A stretch of DNA of 64,000 nucleotides from Pseudomonadota bacterium (GTDB lineage Bacteria; Pseudomonadota; Gammaproteobacteria; Steroidobacterales; Steroidobacteraceae), in the NCBI GenBank assembly GCA_023417315.1, contig JAEZFW010000043.1, forward strand, positions 60,137 to 124,136. The letters run 5' to 3'. The notes under the pieces are model-generated. The model searched no databases and had not been told where the DNA came from. It saw only the letters and a list, made by a program, of their open reading frames with translations. Below are positions 1 through 7,417 of the stretch, piece after piece (position 1 is the stretch's first letter; the number at the start of each line of letters is the position of its first letter). Position numbers and translations under genes: made by a program.

Positions 1-96
1 CGCGAGATACATGACGATGTTGCCGACGATGCGATTGGTCGCATCCACGTAGCGCACATAGAGCTTGATGAATCGGGGCATGGCCGCTTCGCTCAC
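1..96 (-). CDS. TRAP transporter small permease (DctQ-type), N-terminal part
   Basis: Reading leftwards from a GTG at 96, the first ~32 codons give an N-terminus with the pattern RYVDATNRIVGNIVMYL, which resembles the start of DctQ small membrane subunits of tripartite ATP-independent periplasmic transporters. The rest lies outside the window. A purine-rich GGCGAGAG stretch precedes the GTG; an ATG at 81 is an alternative start. It follows the solute-binding gene at 202-1281 on the same strand, the usual dctP-dctQ-dctM order. The family call rests on a short stretch plus context. Confidence 0.6.
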   Translation of the reverse strand, partial: MSEAAMPRFIKLYVRYVDATNRIVGNIVMYLA

Positions 97-201
97 GATC
101 TCTCGCCCTGAATATCGGCCGAGTTGGACTGCAGGCAGATGCCCCAACCCGAACGGTCGGGGACATATCTGTCACGCGTCTTACGATGCGACACTCGTCG
201 C

Positions 202-1281
202 TTAGGTGTAACGATACGGAGGGCCGGCCTTCGACATGAGCGCGTTGTAATCTTTGAAGATCTGTACGACCTTCGCACACCGCGGGCTCGTTGCGGCGAT
301 TTCGTCCCAGAATTTCTGTGCTTCCGCCTCGACCTTAGTCCACTCGGCCGCTGGGATCGTCGTCAACTTCATCTTCGGACCGTTGACGCGTAGATCAGCC
401 TCGCCGGCCCAGTACCAGTGCTGACGGTAGTAGTGCGAGCTGTCGATGCAGAGCTTGAAGAGCGCCTTCAAGTGCTCCGGCACCTTCTCCCACGACCTCG
501 TGTTGGCGAAGTACGAACCGATCCATGCGCCGGAGATATTGTTGGTGAGGAGGTACGGAGTGACATCGGCCCACCCGACCGTGTAGTCCTCCGTGATCCC
601 CGACCATGCGAGGCCGTCGAGCTCTCCCGTCTGAATTGCGACCTGCACATCGCCCCACGGCAGTGTCACTGGCACGACGCCGAAGCGCGTCAGGAACTTA
701 CCTGCTGTCGGGAACGTGAAGATTCGCAGGCCTTTCAGATCTGCGAGCTTGTTGATCGGCTTGACGGTATTGAAATGACACGGATCCCAAGCGCCGGCAC
801 TGATCCAGGTGACGTTCTCGACTTCGCCGTACGCCTCTGCCCAGATCTCATTGAGGCCCCACTTGTGGAACAGGGCTGGCACATCGAGGCTGTAGCGTGT
901 TGCAAAAGGGAAGTACCCGCCGAACACGCGCACATCGGTTGGAGCCGACATCGAATCGTCATCGCTCTGGACCGCATCGATCGTGCCCGCTTGCATGGCG
1001 CGAAATAGCTCGCCGGTGGGCACGAGCTGATCGGCGAAGTACAGCTCGATGACCATCTCGCCGTTCGCCGCCTTATTGAACGCTTCGATCGACGGTTTGA
1101 TGACGTGCTCTGCGAGTGCGGGACCTGCATAGGTCTGCAATCGCCACTTGATCGCAGTCTTCTTCTGAGTGGCTACGGCTGGGGCACCTCCTTGCTCATT
1201 GTTACCACAGCCGGTGAGCGCTGCTGTGGTACCCACGGCGCCGGCTAGCGCCGCTTTCTTCAGGAATGATCGTCGAAGCAT
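202..1281 (-). CDS. TRAP transporter substrate-binding protein (DctP family), Tat-exported
   Basis: 359 residues. It binds an organic acid ligand in the periplasm and delivers it to the DctQ/DctM membrane subunits. The N-terminus RRSFLKKAALAG is a twin-arginine signal, and an ALTGC lipobox suggests a Tat-exported lipoprotein. The body has DctP features: the ADQLVPTGELFRAMQAGTID region, and GLRIFTFPTAGKFLTRFGV followed by ALPWGDVQVAIQTGELDG-type segments. The start at 1281 is preceded by CAGGAG seven bases upstream; a longer reading to 1431 lacks support. The dctQ-type gene follows 105 bases downstream. The ligand cannot be told from the sequence; the nearest relatives by eye bind mono- or dicarboxylates. 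Confidence 0.88.
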   Translation of the reverse strand: MLRRSFLKKAALAGAVGTTAALTGCGNNEQGGAPAVATQKKTAIKWRLQTYAGPALAEHVIKPSIEAFNKAANGEMVIELYFADQLVPTGELFRAMQAGTIDAVQSDDDSMSAPTDVRVFGGYFPFATRYSLDVPALFHKWGLNEIWAEAYGEVENVTWISAGAWDPCHFNTVKPINKLADLKGLRIFTFPTAGKFLTRFGVVPVTLPWGDVQVAIQTGELDGLAWSGITEDYTVGWADVTPYLLTNNISGAWIGSYFANTRSWEKVPEHLKALFKLCIDSSHYYRQHWYWAGEADLRVNGPKMKLTTIPAAEWTKVEAEAQKFWDEIAATSPRCAKVVQIFKDYNALMSKAGPPYRYT

Positions 1282-1469
1282 CGCGTTCTCCTGTTCTGGG
1301 TCTATTGAACGGTGATGATGCCGCAGCCCTGTTTTCGTTCGGCCTGAGGACCGCGCTCCAAATCGCAAAGTCGTCGCGATTCTTGCACGCCCCGACTCGG
1401 ACCAGCAATTCATATCGTCCGCAGATCCCACGAGTGCTCCGCGATAGTGCGCATCGCACGTGGACTGCC

Positions 1470-1649
1470 TCAGAACAGATCAATGCATTGCTGGAGAAGG
1501 TCGAGGGACTCCAGGCTAGACAGCGCGACACTGTCACTGGACGATGTCGTATCGGCGACTTGAGGCCCACCGCTTGGGGCGCCGTAGTCATACATCTGCG
1601 AGGCTCTGGCGCCTTGGAGCGAGTGCCCGCCTGGTGCGCTTCCACTCAT
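1470..1649 (-). CDS. Possible 59-residue small protein
   Basis: An ATG-initiated frame of 59 codons ends in the hydrophobic/acidic tail SLESLDLLQQCIDLF. It lies in an 800-base gap between the dctP gene and the lipoprotein gene at 2099, on the same strand as dctP. No convincing ribosome binding site is seen and no family is recognised. It may be a real small protein, the tail of a decayed gene, or chance. I see no other gene in 1282-1469 or 1650-1766. Confidence 0.22.
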   Translation of the reverse strand: MSGSAPGGHSLQGARASQMYDYGAPSGGPQVADTTSSSDSVALSSLESLDLLQQCIDLF

Positions 1650-1766
1650 CTATATAGATCGGTACTCAGATACCGAAGCCCGGAATCGATCGTGACGGTT
1701 GCGACGGTCGAGTCGCGGCCGAGACGTTCCGCCACGCGCACGAGGCTCATGATTTGTTATTGGACG

Positions 1767-1988
1767 TTATGAGATAGCGATCAGCTTATCAGCCGTGGTT
1801 CGCTTGAACCAACTCAGATCGCACAGCCGCTTGCGCCATGTTGAACTCTGCGGAACTGCCGCTCGACTTGCGAGCTCCGCGATGTTCAATGGCGTGTCTA
1901 GACAGTGCTCAAGTTTGAACACGGCTACTCGAGCGCACGATTCTCGCCTCGCAAGACGCTTCAGCCAAGACGACCCATCGCGACGCAA
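1767..1988 (-). pseudogene. Possible remnant of an AraC-type regulator
   Basis: A 73-codon frame contains FKLEHCLDTPLNIAELASRAAV, close to the first helix-turn-helix of AraC-family regulators (pattern: ...PLSIAELAxxAxVSxxxLxRxF). After that the similarity is lost, and no effector domain or second helix-turn-helix follows. I read it as the decayed end of an AraC-like gene, possibly a former regulator of the TRAP genes. This rests on about 20 residues. Confidence 0.22.
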
Positions 1989-2098
1989 GTTGACAGATCA
2001 CTTGCCTACTGTCGCCTTGCTTAGACACTCGAAATTCATCGGACTGAATGCGAGGATGAGTCTCGAGGAAACAATTCAACAACATTGGGAGACTCGCT

Positions 2099-2797
2099 AT
2101 GAGAATGATCGGACGTTCGGCGGCGCTCACTGCAGCGATGATCATCATGCTGGGCTGTGAGCCCAAACAAGCTGAAGAACAATCGGATGGGGAAACGATC
2201 GCATCAGATGCCACGGATGCGCCAGCCAGCAATGACGATCTCCTCGAGGCCTGCGTACTGAAGATGCATTCACCTGAGGTACGCGAGTGGAAGACGTACT
2301 GGGACCCTCGAGCCGATGGCTTAGTGAAGCAAGGGCCCAGCAGTGCCGGATCACTCTACTGGGCAAATGAGGAAGAGCGCCAGAAGCGCCTCTCGAGTGG
2401 GATCAGCGCCATCCCGCCCTTGACTATCGACTGTTCCGCGGAAGACCAGGACGGTCAAGCGGAAATCGCGATCAGTCTAGGTGCATACGGTTCGACCGAA
2501 CAACAAGTGCCGTTCGGACCTGGTACTTATCCCGTTATCGGACGTTTCGGTGGCGAGAAGAAGCCCGGCGCGTTCGTTGCAAACCTCGTTTTCGGCGAAG
2601 GGCTTTTGGACGCTAACGGTGGAACGGTGAACATCGAGCGCTTCGATTCAGAAGGAGTGGCCGGCTCATTTAACGTCGAAGGGAAGGAGCTCGCCGGGGG
2701 CAATCGCACACTGCAACTCAGCGGGACATTCGACATGCCTTGCCGCGGCGGACCGCTCGAGAGCAAGTGCACAGCGAATAAAGCTATCAGGGACTGA
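2099..2797 (+). CDS. Hypothetical lipoprotein
   Basis: 232 residues. The N-terminus is a signal peptide ending in a lipobox (MIIMLGC), followed by a polar, Glu/Asp-rich linker, so the mature protein is probably anchored by lipid at residue ~19. The body of ~180 residues has no family I recognise; it contains Cys residues in a late CRGGPLESKC segment that could form a disulfide. GGGAG lies eight bases before the ATG. The gene stands alone and ends just before a strong hairpin terminator. Confidence 0.75.
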   Translation: MRMIGRSAALTAAMIIMLGCEPKQAEEQSDGETIASDATDAPASNDDLLEACVLKMHSPEVREWKTYWDPRADGLVKQGPSSAGSLYWANEEERQKRLSSGISAIPPLTIDCSAEDQDGQAEIAISLGAYGSTEQQVPFGPGTYPVIGRFGGEKKPGAFVANLVFGEGLLDANGGTVNIERFDSEGVAGSFNVEGKELAGGNRTLQLSGTFDMPCRGGPLESKCTANKAIRD

Positions 2798-2824
2798 GTC
2801 GCGATCGGCGGCGGCTATAGCGAG

Positions 2825-2851
2825 ACCCTCGGCGAGCTCGCCGAGGGTTTT
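2825..2851 (+). terminator. Rho-independent terminator
   Basis: A perfect inverted repeat, ACCCTCGGCGAG followed directly by CTCGCCGAGGGT, is followed by TTTT. It sits 28 bases after the stop of the lipoprotein gene. Bases 2852-3133 hold no gene that I can see. Confidence 0.8.
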
Positions 2852-3133
2852 CGAGCCCCTACTCCGAACATTGGGCGCTCATCGGCCAACGCACCCATCA
2901 GGTCGCCTATCTAGGTCGGATTGCGCTGCACGTCAATCTGCTCTGCGTAGCGCTGTCGTTGAGTGGGACGCATCGGACTGTGAAGCCTCCTTGGCACCCA
3001 TTCTGCGAGCAGCCAGAGTCGTACGGCGTTCCCGATCTTGCTGTCCTGCTGGGGGAGCTCAGAATTAGATCGCGGTCTGCTAAGAGAGCGGCGGGATGTC
3101 CAACGCCGCTCATGTGCAGGATGCGCCGTGATT

Positions 3134-3772
3134 TCAGCCCGCCGGCGCGATGTCACAGGCAGACCACCACCAATGCTGCGCTTTGCTCTGAAGCACGCGA
3201 GTGAGGCGCGTGCTGGTTGCACGCACGACGACGATCACGTGATCGTCCACGGGTACGACGGTCTCAGTCACCGGCGCGCCAACTTGGCTGGAGAATTGGA
3301 TCGGCGCGTTGCTATCGGTGCGCACCTTGCACTCGAGCAGATAGAGTTTGCCGCTTTCGACAGGAAAGCTCAGCTTGATCATGTCTCCGCCGCCGTTCGC
3401 TGTGGCCGGGCCAAATGCGAAGTACCCATCTGGGTCGCTCTGCGAATGGCTTACGTAGACACGCGAGTTCGCCTGATCGATCGATGCGCCCGCCGGACTC
3501 ACAGGCACCCTGCTGCTCACGCGCGTGCTACTTGCGGGAGGCCGCGAGACGGGGGGCAACTTCAGATCTGCGCGCGCACGGTTCAGCAGCTCGAGCCGCT
3601 TGCTGTCGGACAGCTTGGATGTCAGGCGAAGCTGATCTGTATCGACTCGAAGCTGTTTGGTTGATTGCACCTTCGCGGCGGGCGACAAAGCACCCTTAGC
3701 GTCGGACTGAGCGAACAGCGGCTGACTTAGAGAAGAGAGAACGAGGATCGCAACGGAAGCAGTCAAACGCAT
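3134..3772 (-). CDS. Hypothetical secreted protein
   Basis: 212 residues from the ATG at 3772, chosen because AGGAG lies seven bases upstream. A Sec signal peptide (MRLTASVAILVLSSLSQPLFAQ) is followed by a charged helical segment (~30-75) and a Pro/Ser-rich linker. A beta-rich C-terminal half follows, with SHSQSDPDGYFAFGP and a segment alternating Val and Ile. The C-terminal half may be a beta-sandwich, but no family is recognised. It is transcribed in the same direction as the serine hydrolase gene upstream, separated by 171 bases. Confidence 0.6.
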   Translation of the reverse strand: MRLTASVAILVLSSLSQPLFAQSDAKGALSPAAKVQSTKQLRVDTDQLRLTSKLSDSKRLELLNRARADLKLPPVSRPPASSTRVSSRVPVSPAGASIDQANSRVYVSHSQSDPDGYFAFGPATANGGGDMIKLSFPVESGKLYLLECKVRTDSNAPIQFSSQVGAPVTETVVPVDDHVIVVVRATSTRLTRVLQSKAQHWWWSACDIAPAG

Positions 3773-3943
3773 GCGGCACTCCTGGTTATGAAAAATCCAA
3801 ACGGGATTGTTCTGATACACCGAGTTTCCCATTTGACGCGCACGTGGGCTAGCGGCTGCTGCACGCTTCCGCGATGCAGACGACGTGAGCTGCATGAGCT
3901 CACCTCACACCATCTCTTCCATGGTTGCGCGGCGATGTCCGAC

Positions 3944-5872
3944 CTACTGCCAGAGCCGCAGGGGTAACAAGCCCCACGCTGCCAAGACGATCGTCCATTG
4001 CAGCACGACCACCATGGCCGCGATGTCTAGGAAGGCCACCAAACCACTCGCGCGACTGCGCCACTGCAGTACGAGCCCCGCAAGCATCCCGGGCGGCAAT
4101 ATCGCCGTCGCAATCGCTAGTGTCACGCTGGCCGAGGTCACATCCCCGAGTTGCAGGAATGATTGGCGAAAGAAAAGAGGCAGCGGCAGTAACAATGCGG
4201 TGACCGCGATGAACGGCACGAGCGTTTCGAGCGTTAAACGTCGCCGAACCACGCGCACGAGACCCGCGAAAAGAATGAACACGAATCCCATCACGCCTGC
4301 ACAAAAGCTCGTCCACAATGGCACGATCTTGGCGAGAGAAATTCGTTCGTAACTCTGCAAGCCGTCGCTGAAAACTCGCGCCCCTCCTGGCGATCGGTGC
4401 AGCACATGCGAGGCGGCGACGCGATCGGGTGCTCTAAATAACGCATCGCCCACTGGCACCAGAGATTTGGATCCGGCCTGCAGCGATCTCGATTGCAAGC
4501 TCGATCCATCCCAGCTCACATGAACGAAGCTCAGCACGGTATCCAGCCAATCGAAACTCGCAAAGCGATTCGGCGACGGTATATAGACGCCGGTCCATGA
4601 TGAAACCTCATCCAATGGCTCGCCGATCTTTGCGGGCGGGATCGCCGCAATGTCCAATGCGTTCACGAGCAGCGCGTTGAATCGTTCGTAGTCCGCTGTC
4701 TCACTATCGGCATTCACCGCGACGAAGAACGCCTTTTGCTGCTGCGGAAAAGTGCACAGCATCGCTCGATAACCGATCGTGTTGCCCGAGTGACATTCTC
4801 CGATCACACCATGCCGGTCGCGTCGAGCCAAGCCGAGACCATATCCCACCGACAGTCCTGCCGACGCTGCGTCCGTCCCGAACGGTTGCCCCATCGCGTG
4901 CAACAGCTTCGCGTCAATAAACGTCTCGCCGTCGATTCGACCGTCACTCATGAGGAAGCGGCTGAACAACGCCATGTCATGAGCAGTCGTCGTGAATTGC
5001 ATGGATGGGCGCAGATAGACCGGGACGGATGGTTGCACCGCTCCACCTTCGAAATGCCCCATTGCAAGTCGCGGATCCGCACTCGGACCTTCTTGCGATA
5101 CAAAAGCGAACGTGCTGTCTCGCATTCCAAGTGGCTTCAGCAAGTGTGCGTCCAAGTAACTTTCGTATCGTTCGCGCGTGACCGATTCGATCACCATACC
5201 AATCAACGTATAGCCCATGTTGGAGTACGAGAAACGACTGCCGGGCCGACTGCGCACACGAAGCAACGCCGGATTGCCAGAGAAGGCCTCCGATAAGGGT
5301 GTGTCGGGCTGGGGTTTGAGGCTGAAGACTTGCCAAAAGCGTGCATCGTCCAGACCGGCGGTGTGATCGAGCAGGTGACGCAGGCGAATCGGGTCGCTCG
5401 CGTGCCAGGGATTATCGAACGCGAGGTCGGGCAGGTATTCAGCGACCGGTGTATCGAGCGTCAGCTTTCCTTCAGTGACAAGTCTAAGGATGCCCGCGGC
5501 CAGCAGCGTCTTCGTCACTGACCCGACGTGCACTTGGGCGCCGGGACTGAGCACCTCGCCGCTACGCGCATCCTTCACTCCCGCCGCATCGACGGAAATC
5601 GCTCCGTCCGAGGTGACAAGCGACCAAACGGCGCCAGTCAACTCGTTCACTTGCAGTGCCTGCAGCATGTCAGCGCGTAAGGCGGAGGAAGAAGATGCAA
5701 CCGATGCGAATGGAAGGAACAGCGAAGCGCACATTAGAACTACCGAGATCGCAATCTCGCGGCAGCGTGCAATCCAGAAGCGTTGCCTACCGCCGGCCCC
5801 ATCTCTTGATAGATCGAGCGCGTCGAGTGCGGCTCGAGGACCATTTGTTCGCGTTATTTGTTTGCCTCGCAT
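3944..5872 (-). CDS. Serine hydrolase, beta-lactamase class C / CubicO family, with membrane C-terminus
   Basis: 642 residues. The class C penicillin-binding fold is shown by SVTK (residues ~118-121, nucleophile Ser and general-base Lys), a YSN motif and HSGN in place of the KTG box. The N-terminal hydrophobic stretch at ~41-58 is a signal or anchor. After the ~430-residue catalytic domain there is a beta-rich region and then about four hydrophobic helices, so the enzyme is tethered to the inner membrane with its active site probably in the periplasm. Such proteins act as peptidases or esterases; the substrate is unknown. The start is uncertain, with 5734 as an internal alternative. Confidence 0.82.
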   Translation of the reverse strand: MRGKQITRTNGPRAALDALDLSRDGAGGRQRFWIARCREIAISVVLMCASLFLPFASVASSSSALRADMLQALQVNELTGAVWSLVTSDGAISVDAAGVKDARSGEVLSPGAQVHVGSVTKTLLAAGILRLVTEGKLTLDTPVAEYLPDLAFDNPWHASDPIRLRHLLDHTAGLDDARFWQVFSLKPQPDTPLSEAFSGNPALLRVRSRPGSRFSYSNMGYTLIGMVIESVTRERYESYLDAHLLKPLGMRDSTFAFVSQEGPSADPRLAMGHFEGGAVQPSVPVYLRPSMQFTTTAHDMALFSRFLMSDGRIDGETFIDAKLLHAMGQPFGTDAASAGLSVGYGLGLARRDRHGVIGECHSGNTIGYRAMLCTFPQQQKAFFVAVNADSETADYERFNALLVNALDIAAIPPAKIGEPLDEVSSWTGVYIPSPNRFASFDWLDTVLSFVHVSWDGSSLQSRSLQAGSKSLVPVGDALFRAPDRVAASHVLHRSPGGARVFSDGLQSYERISLAKIVPLWTSFCAGVMGFVFILFAGLVRVVRRRLTLETLVPFIAVTALLLPLPLFFRQSFLQLGDVTSASVTLAIATAILPPGMLAGLVLQWRSRASGLVAFLDIAAMVVVLQWTIVLAAWGLLPLRLWQ

Positions 5873-6075
5873 CCATGGAGAACACGAGTCGGCGCGGGAA
5901 GTTACAGGATAAGCAGTATCGCATCAAAGTTCGAAGGGACATGTCAGCTTTGCATGCCGGTCGAAACGCACCGCCGTCGTGTTCGAGATCGCGACGGACC
6001 CAGCGCTCGTGCGGCCTACTTCGGCATTCACATCGCGACGTCTAGCTCCTCTTCATTCCCTCTTCATTCCTCTTG

Positions 6076-6822
6076 TCAGTGCGTCGTCACGACGATCGGG
6101 TCGCCGCGGGTGATGATCAACGTGTGCTCGAACTGAGCAGATAGATTTCCCTTCGCGCCAACCAATGTCCAACCATCAGCCGCTTCCTCGACGCGGCGAC
6201 TCTTCGTCGACATGAATGGCTCGATCGTGATCACCATGCCTTCCTTGAGGACGCGCGTGTCCGACGGATCGAAGTAGCCGGCGATGTGCTCGGGCTCTTC
6301 GTGAAGAGCGCGTCCCACACCATGGCTACCGAGGTTCTCGATGACTTTGAAACCGAATCGTTTCGCTGTCTCTTGGATCGCAGCGCCGATCGCATTCATC
6401 GGCCGGCCTGCACGCGCAACTTGCATGGCATTCTCGAGTGCCGTTCGCGCCGCATGACAAAGCAGCTTCTTCTGCGACGACGCCGGCGGCAGAACGGTCG
6501 TTCCTCCCGTATCCGCGAAGTATCCATTCAGCTCGGCAGAGACATCGACGTTCAATACATCACCGGGCGCGAGCACGCGATCTCCCGGAATCCCATGCGC
6601 AGCCTGCTCGTTGATGCTGATGCAGGTAGCACCTGGGAAGTCATACGTAAGGCGCGGCGCCGGACGCGCACCATGTCCTTCGAGCAGTCGCTCGCCTATT
6701 GCGTCCAGCTCTCGCGTCGTCATGCCAGGCTGCGCGGCCTTCAGCATTTCATCGAGCACGAGCGAGACGATGCTGCCGATCCGCCGCAGCCCTTCTACAT
6801 CGGCTTGGTTTTCAATGGTCAC
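6076..6822 (-). CDS. map: Type I methionine aminopeptidase
   Basis: A cytoplasmic metalloprotease that removes the initiator methionine from new proteins. All five metal ligands are visible: two Asp in NVDVSAELNGYFADTGGT, His in the SHGVGRALHEEPEH region, Glu in TIEPFM and Glu in AQFEHT. 248 residues from a GTG at 6822, which has GGGAG upstream. The family's usual length is ~250-265, and an ATG at 6858 with a GGGGGG stretch is an alternative start. It stands apart from rpsB and is probably a second, stand-alone map copy of the genome; that is inference. Confidence 0.9.
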   Translation of the reverse strand: MTIENQADVEGLRRIGSIVSLVLDEMLKAAQPGMTTRELDAIGERLLEGHGARPAPRLTYDFPGATCISINEQAAHGIPGDRVLAPGDVLNVDVSAELNGYFADTGGTTVLPPASSQKKLLCHAARTALENAMQVARAGRPMNAIGAAIQETAKRFGFKVIENLGSHGVGRALHEEPEHIAGYFDPSDTRVLKEGMVITIEPFMSTKSRRVEEAADGWTLVGAKGNLSAQFEHTLIITRGDPIVVTTH

Positions 6823-6967
6823 TACACGCAGCTCCCGGATAAGTCGATGGAGCATCATACGCTCTTGGTGCCCCCCTTCAGGGCACGCCTGAATCGCTGG
6901 CCGGAGCGACATGATCTCAGATCGAATACCAAGACGGGACAGGATGAATAGGATTGACGGGATAGGA

Positions 6968-7120
6968 GAGATGAGAGATCGAAGAAGAAGAATTTCTCGA
7001 CAGGATTTACAGGATTAACAGGATTAATGAGATCCAACAAACCTGAGCGACCTGCCTCTACTCTCTGCCATCTGTTAATCCTGTCAGAGAGTTCTTCTCG
7101 TCTCTTCGCTCTCTCGAGAT
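6968..7120. repeat. Inverted repeat with AGGATTAACAGGATTAA core
   Basis: The left arm has tandem 9-base units (CAGGATTTA, CAGGATTAA, CAGGATTAA) preceded by a GA-rich stretch. The right arm (7074-7120) is GTTAATCCTGTCAGAGAG followed by TTCTTCTCG, the imperfect reverse complement of the left. The pair could form a long imperfect hairpin in the intergenic space downstream of map's start region. Similar ATCCTGTTAATCCTGT units are widely scattered in proteobacterial intergenic DNA. Confidence 0.6.
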
Positions 7121-7178
7121 AGACCAGGAAGACCGAGAGCGACCAGAGTCTCTGGCAGCAGTTCGCCGACACGTTCCA

Positions 7179-7417
7179 TCAAAGCCAGCGACGAACCTCT
7201 TGCTTGTAGCTTGTGAATGCGCTGCCGAAGGTCTTGTGAAGGAACTCCTCTTCCGGAAGGACGAACCGGTTGCGAAGAACGAAGAAGAAGACGACCGGCG
7301 GTACGAACGCACTTGCTGTTCCGAATACGGTCGCCGCACCAACCGACACGAGCAGTAGGCCAAGGTACATGGGATTGCGCTGAAGCACCCGGGGATCATC
7401 CCAAACGGAGCCGCGCG
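7179..7417 (-). pseudogene. Truncated isoprenylcysteine carboxyl methyltransferase-like (PEMT/ICMT) fragment
   Basis: The frame encodes RVLQRNPMYLGLLLVSVGA, a hydrophobic helix, then PEEEFLHKTFGSAFTSYKQ and VRRWL. This is the hallmark C-terminal half of ICMT/PEMT-type membrane methyltransferases (RNPxYLG and the EExxLxxxFGxxYxxYxxxVxR pattern). The N-terminal transmembrane helices that should precede it are missing: upstream lies the stop of the kinase gene. I read it as a 5'-truncated remnant left by a deletion next to the kinase gene. Confidence 0.6.

Noticed and set aside
418..1008. 196-codon frame on the plus strand
   Set aside because: Antisense shadow of the dctP gene, with no start signal or motif.
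4736..5296. 186-codon frame on the plus strand
   Set aside because: Antisense to the CubicO gene, whose SVTK and YSN motifs show the coding frame.
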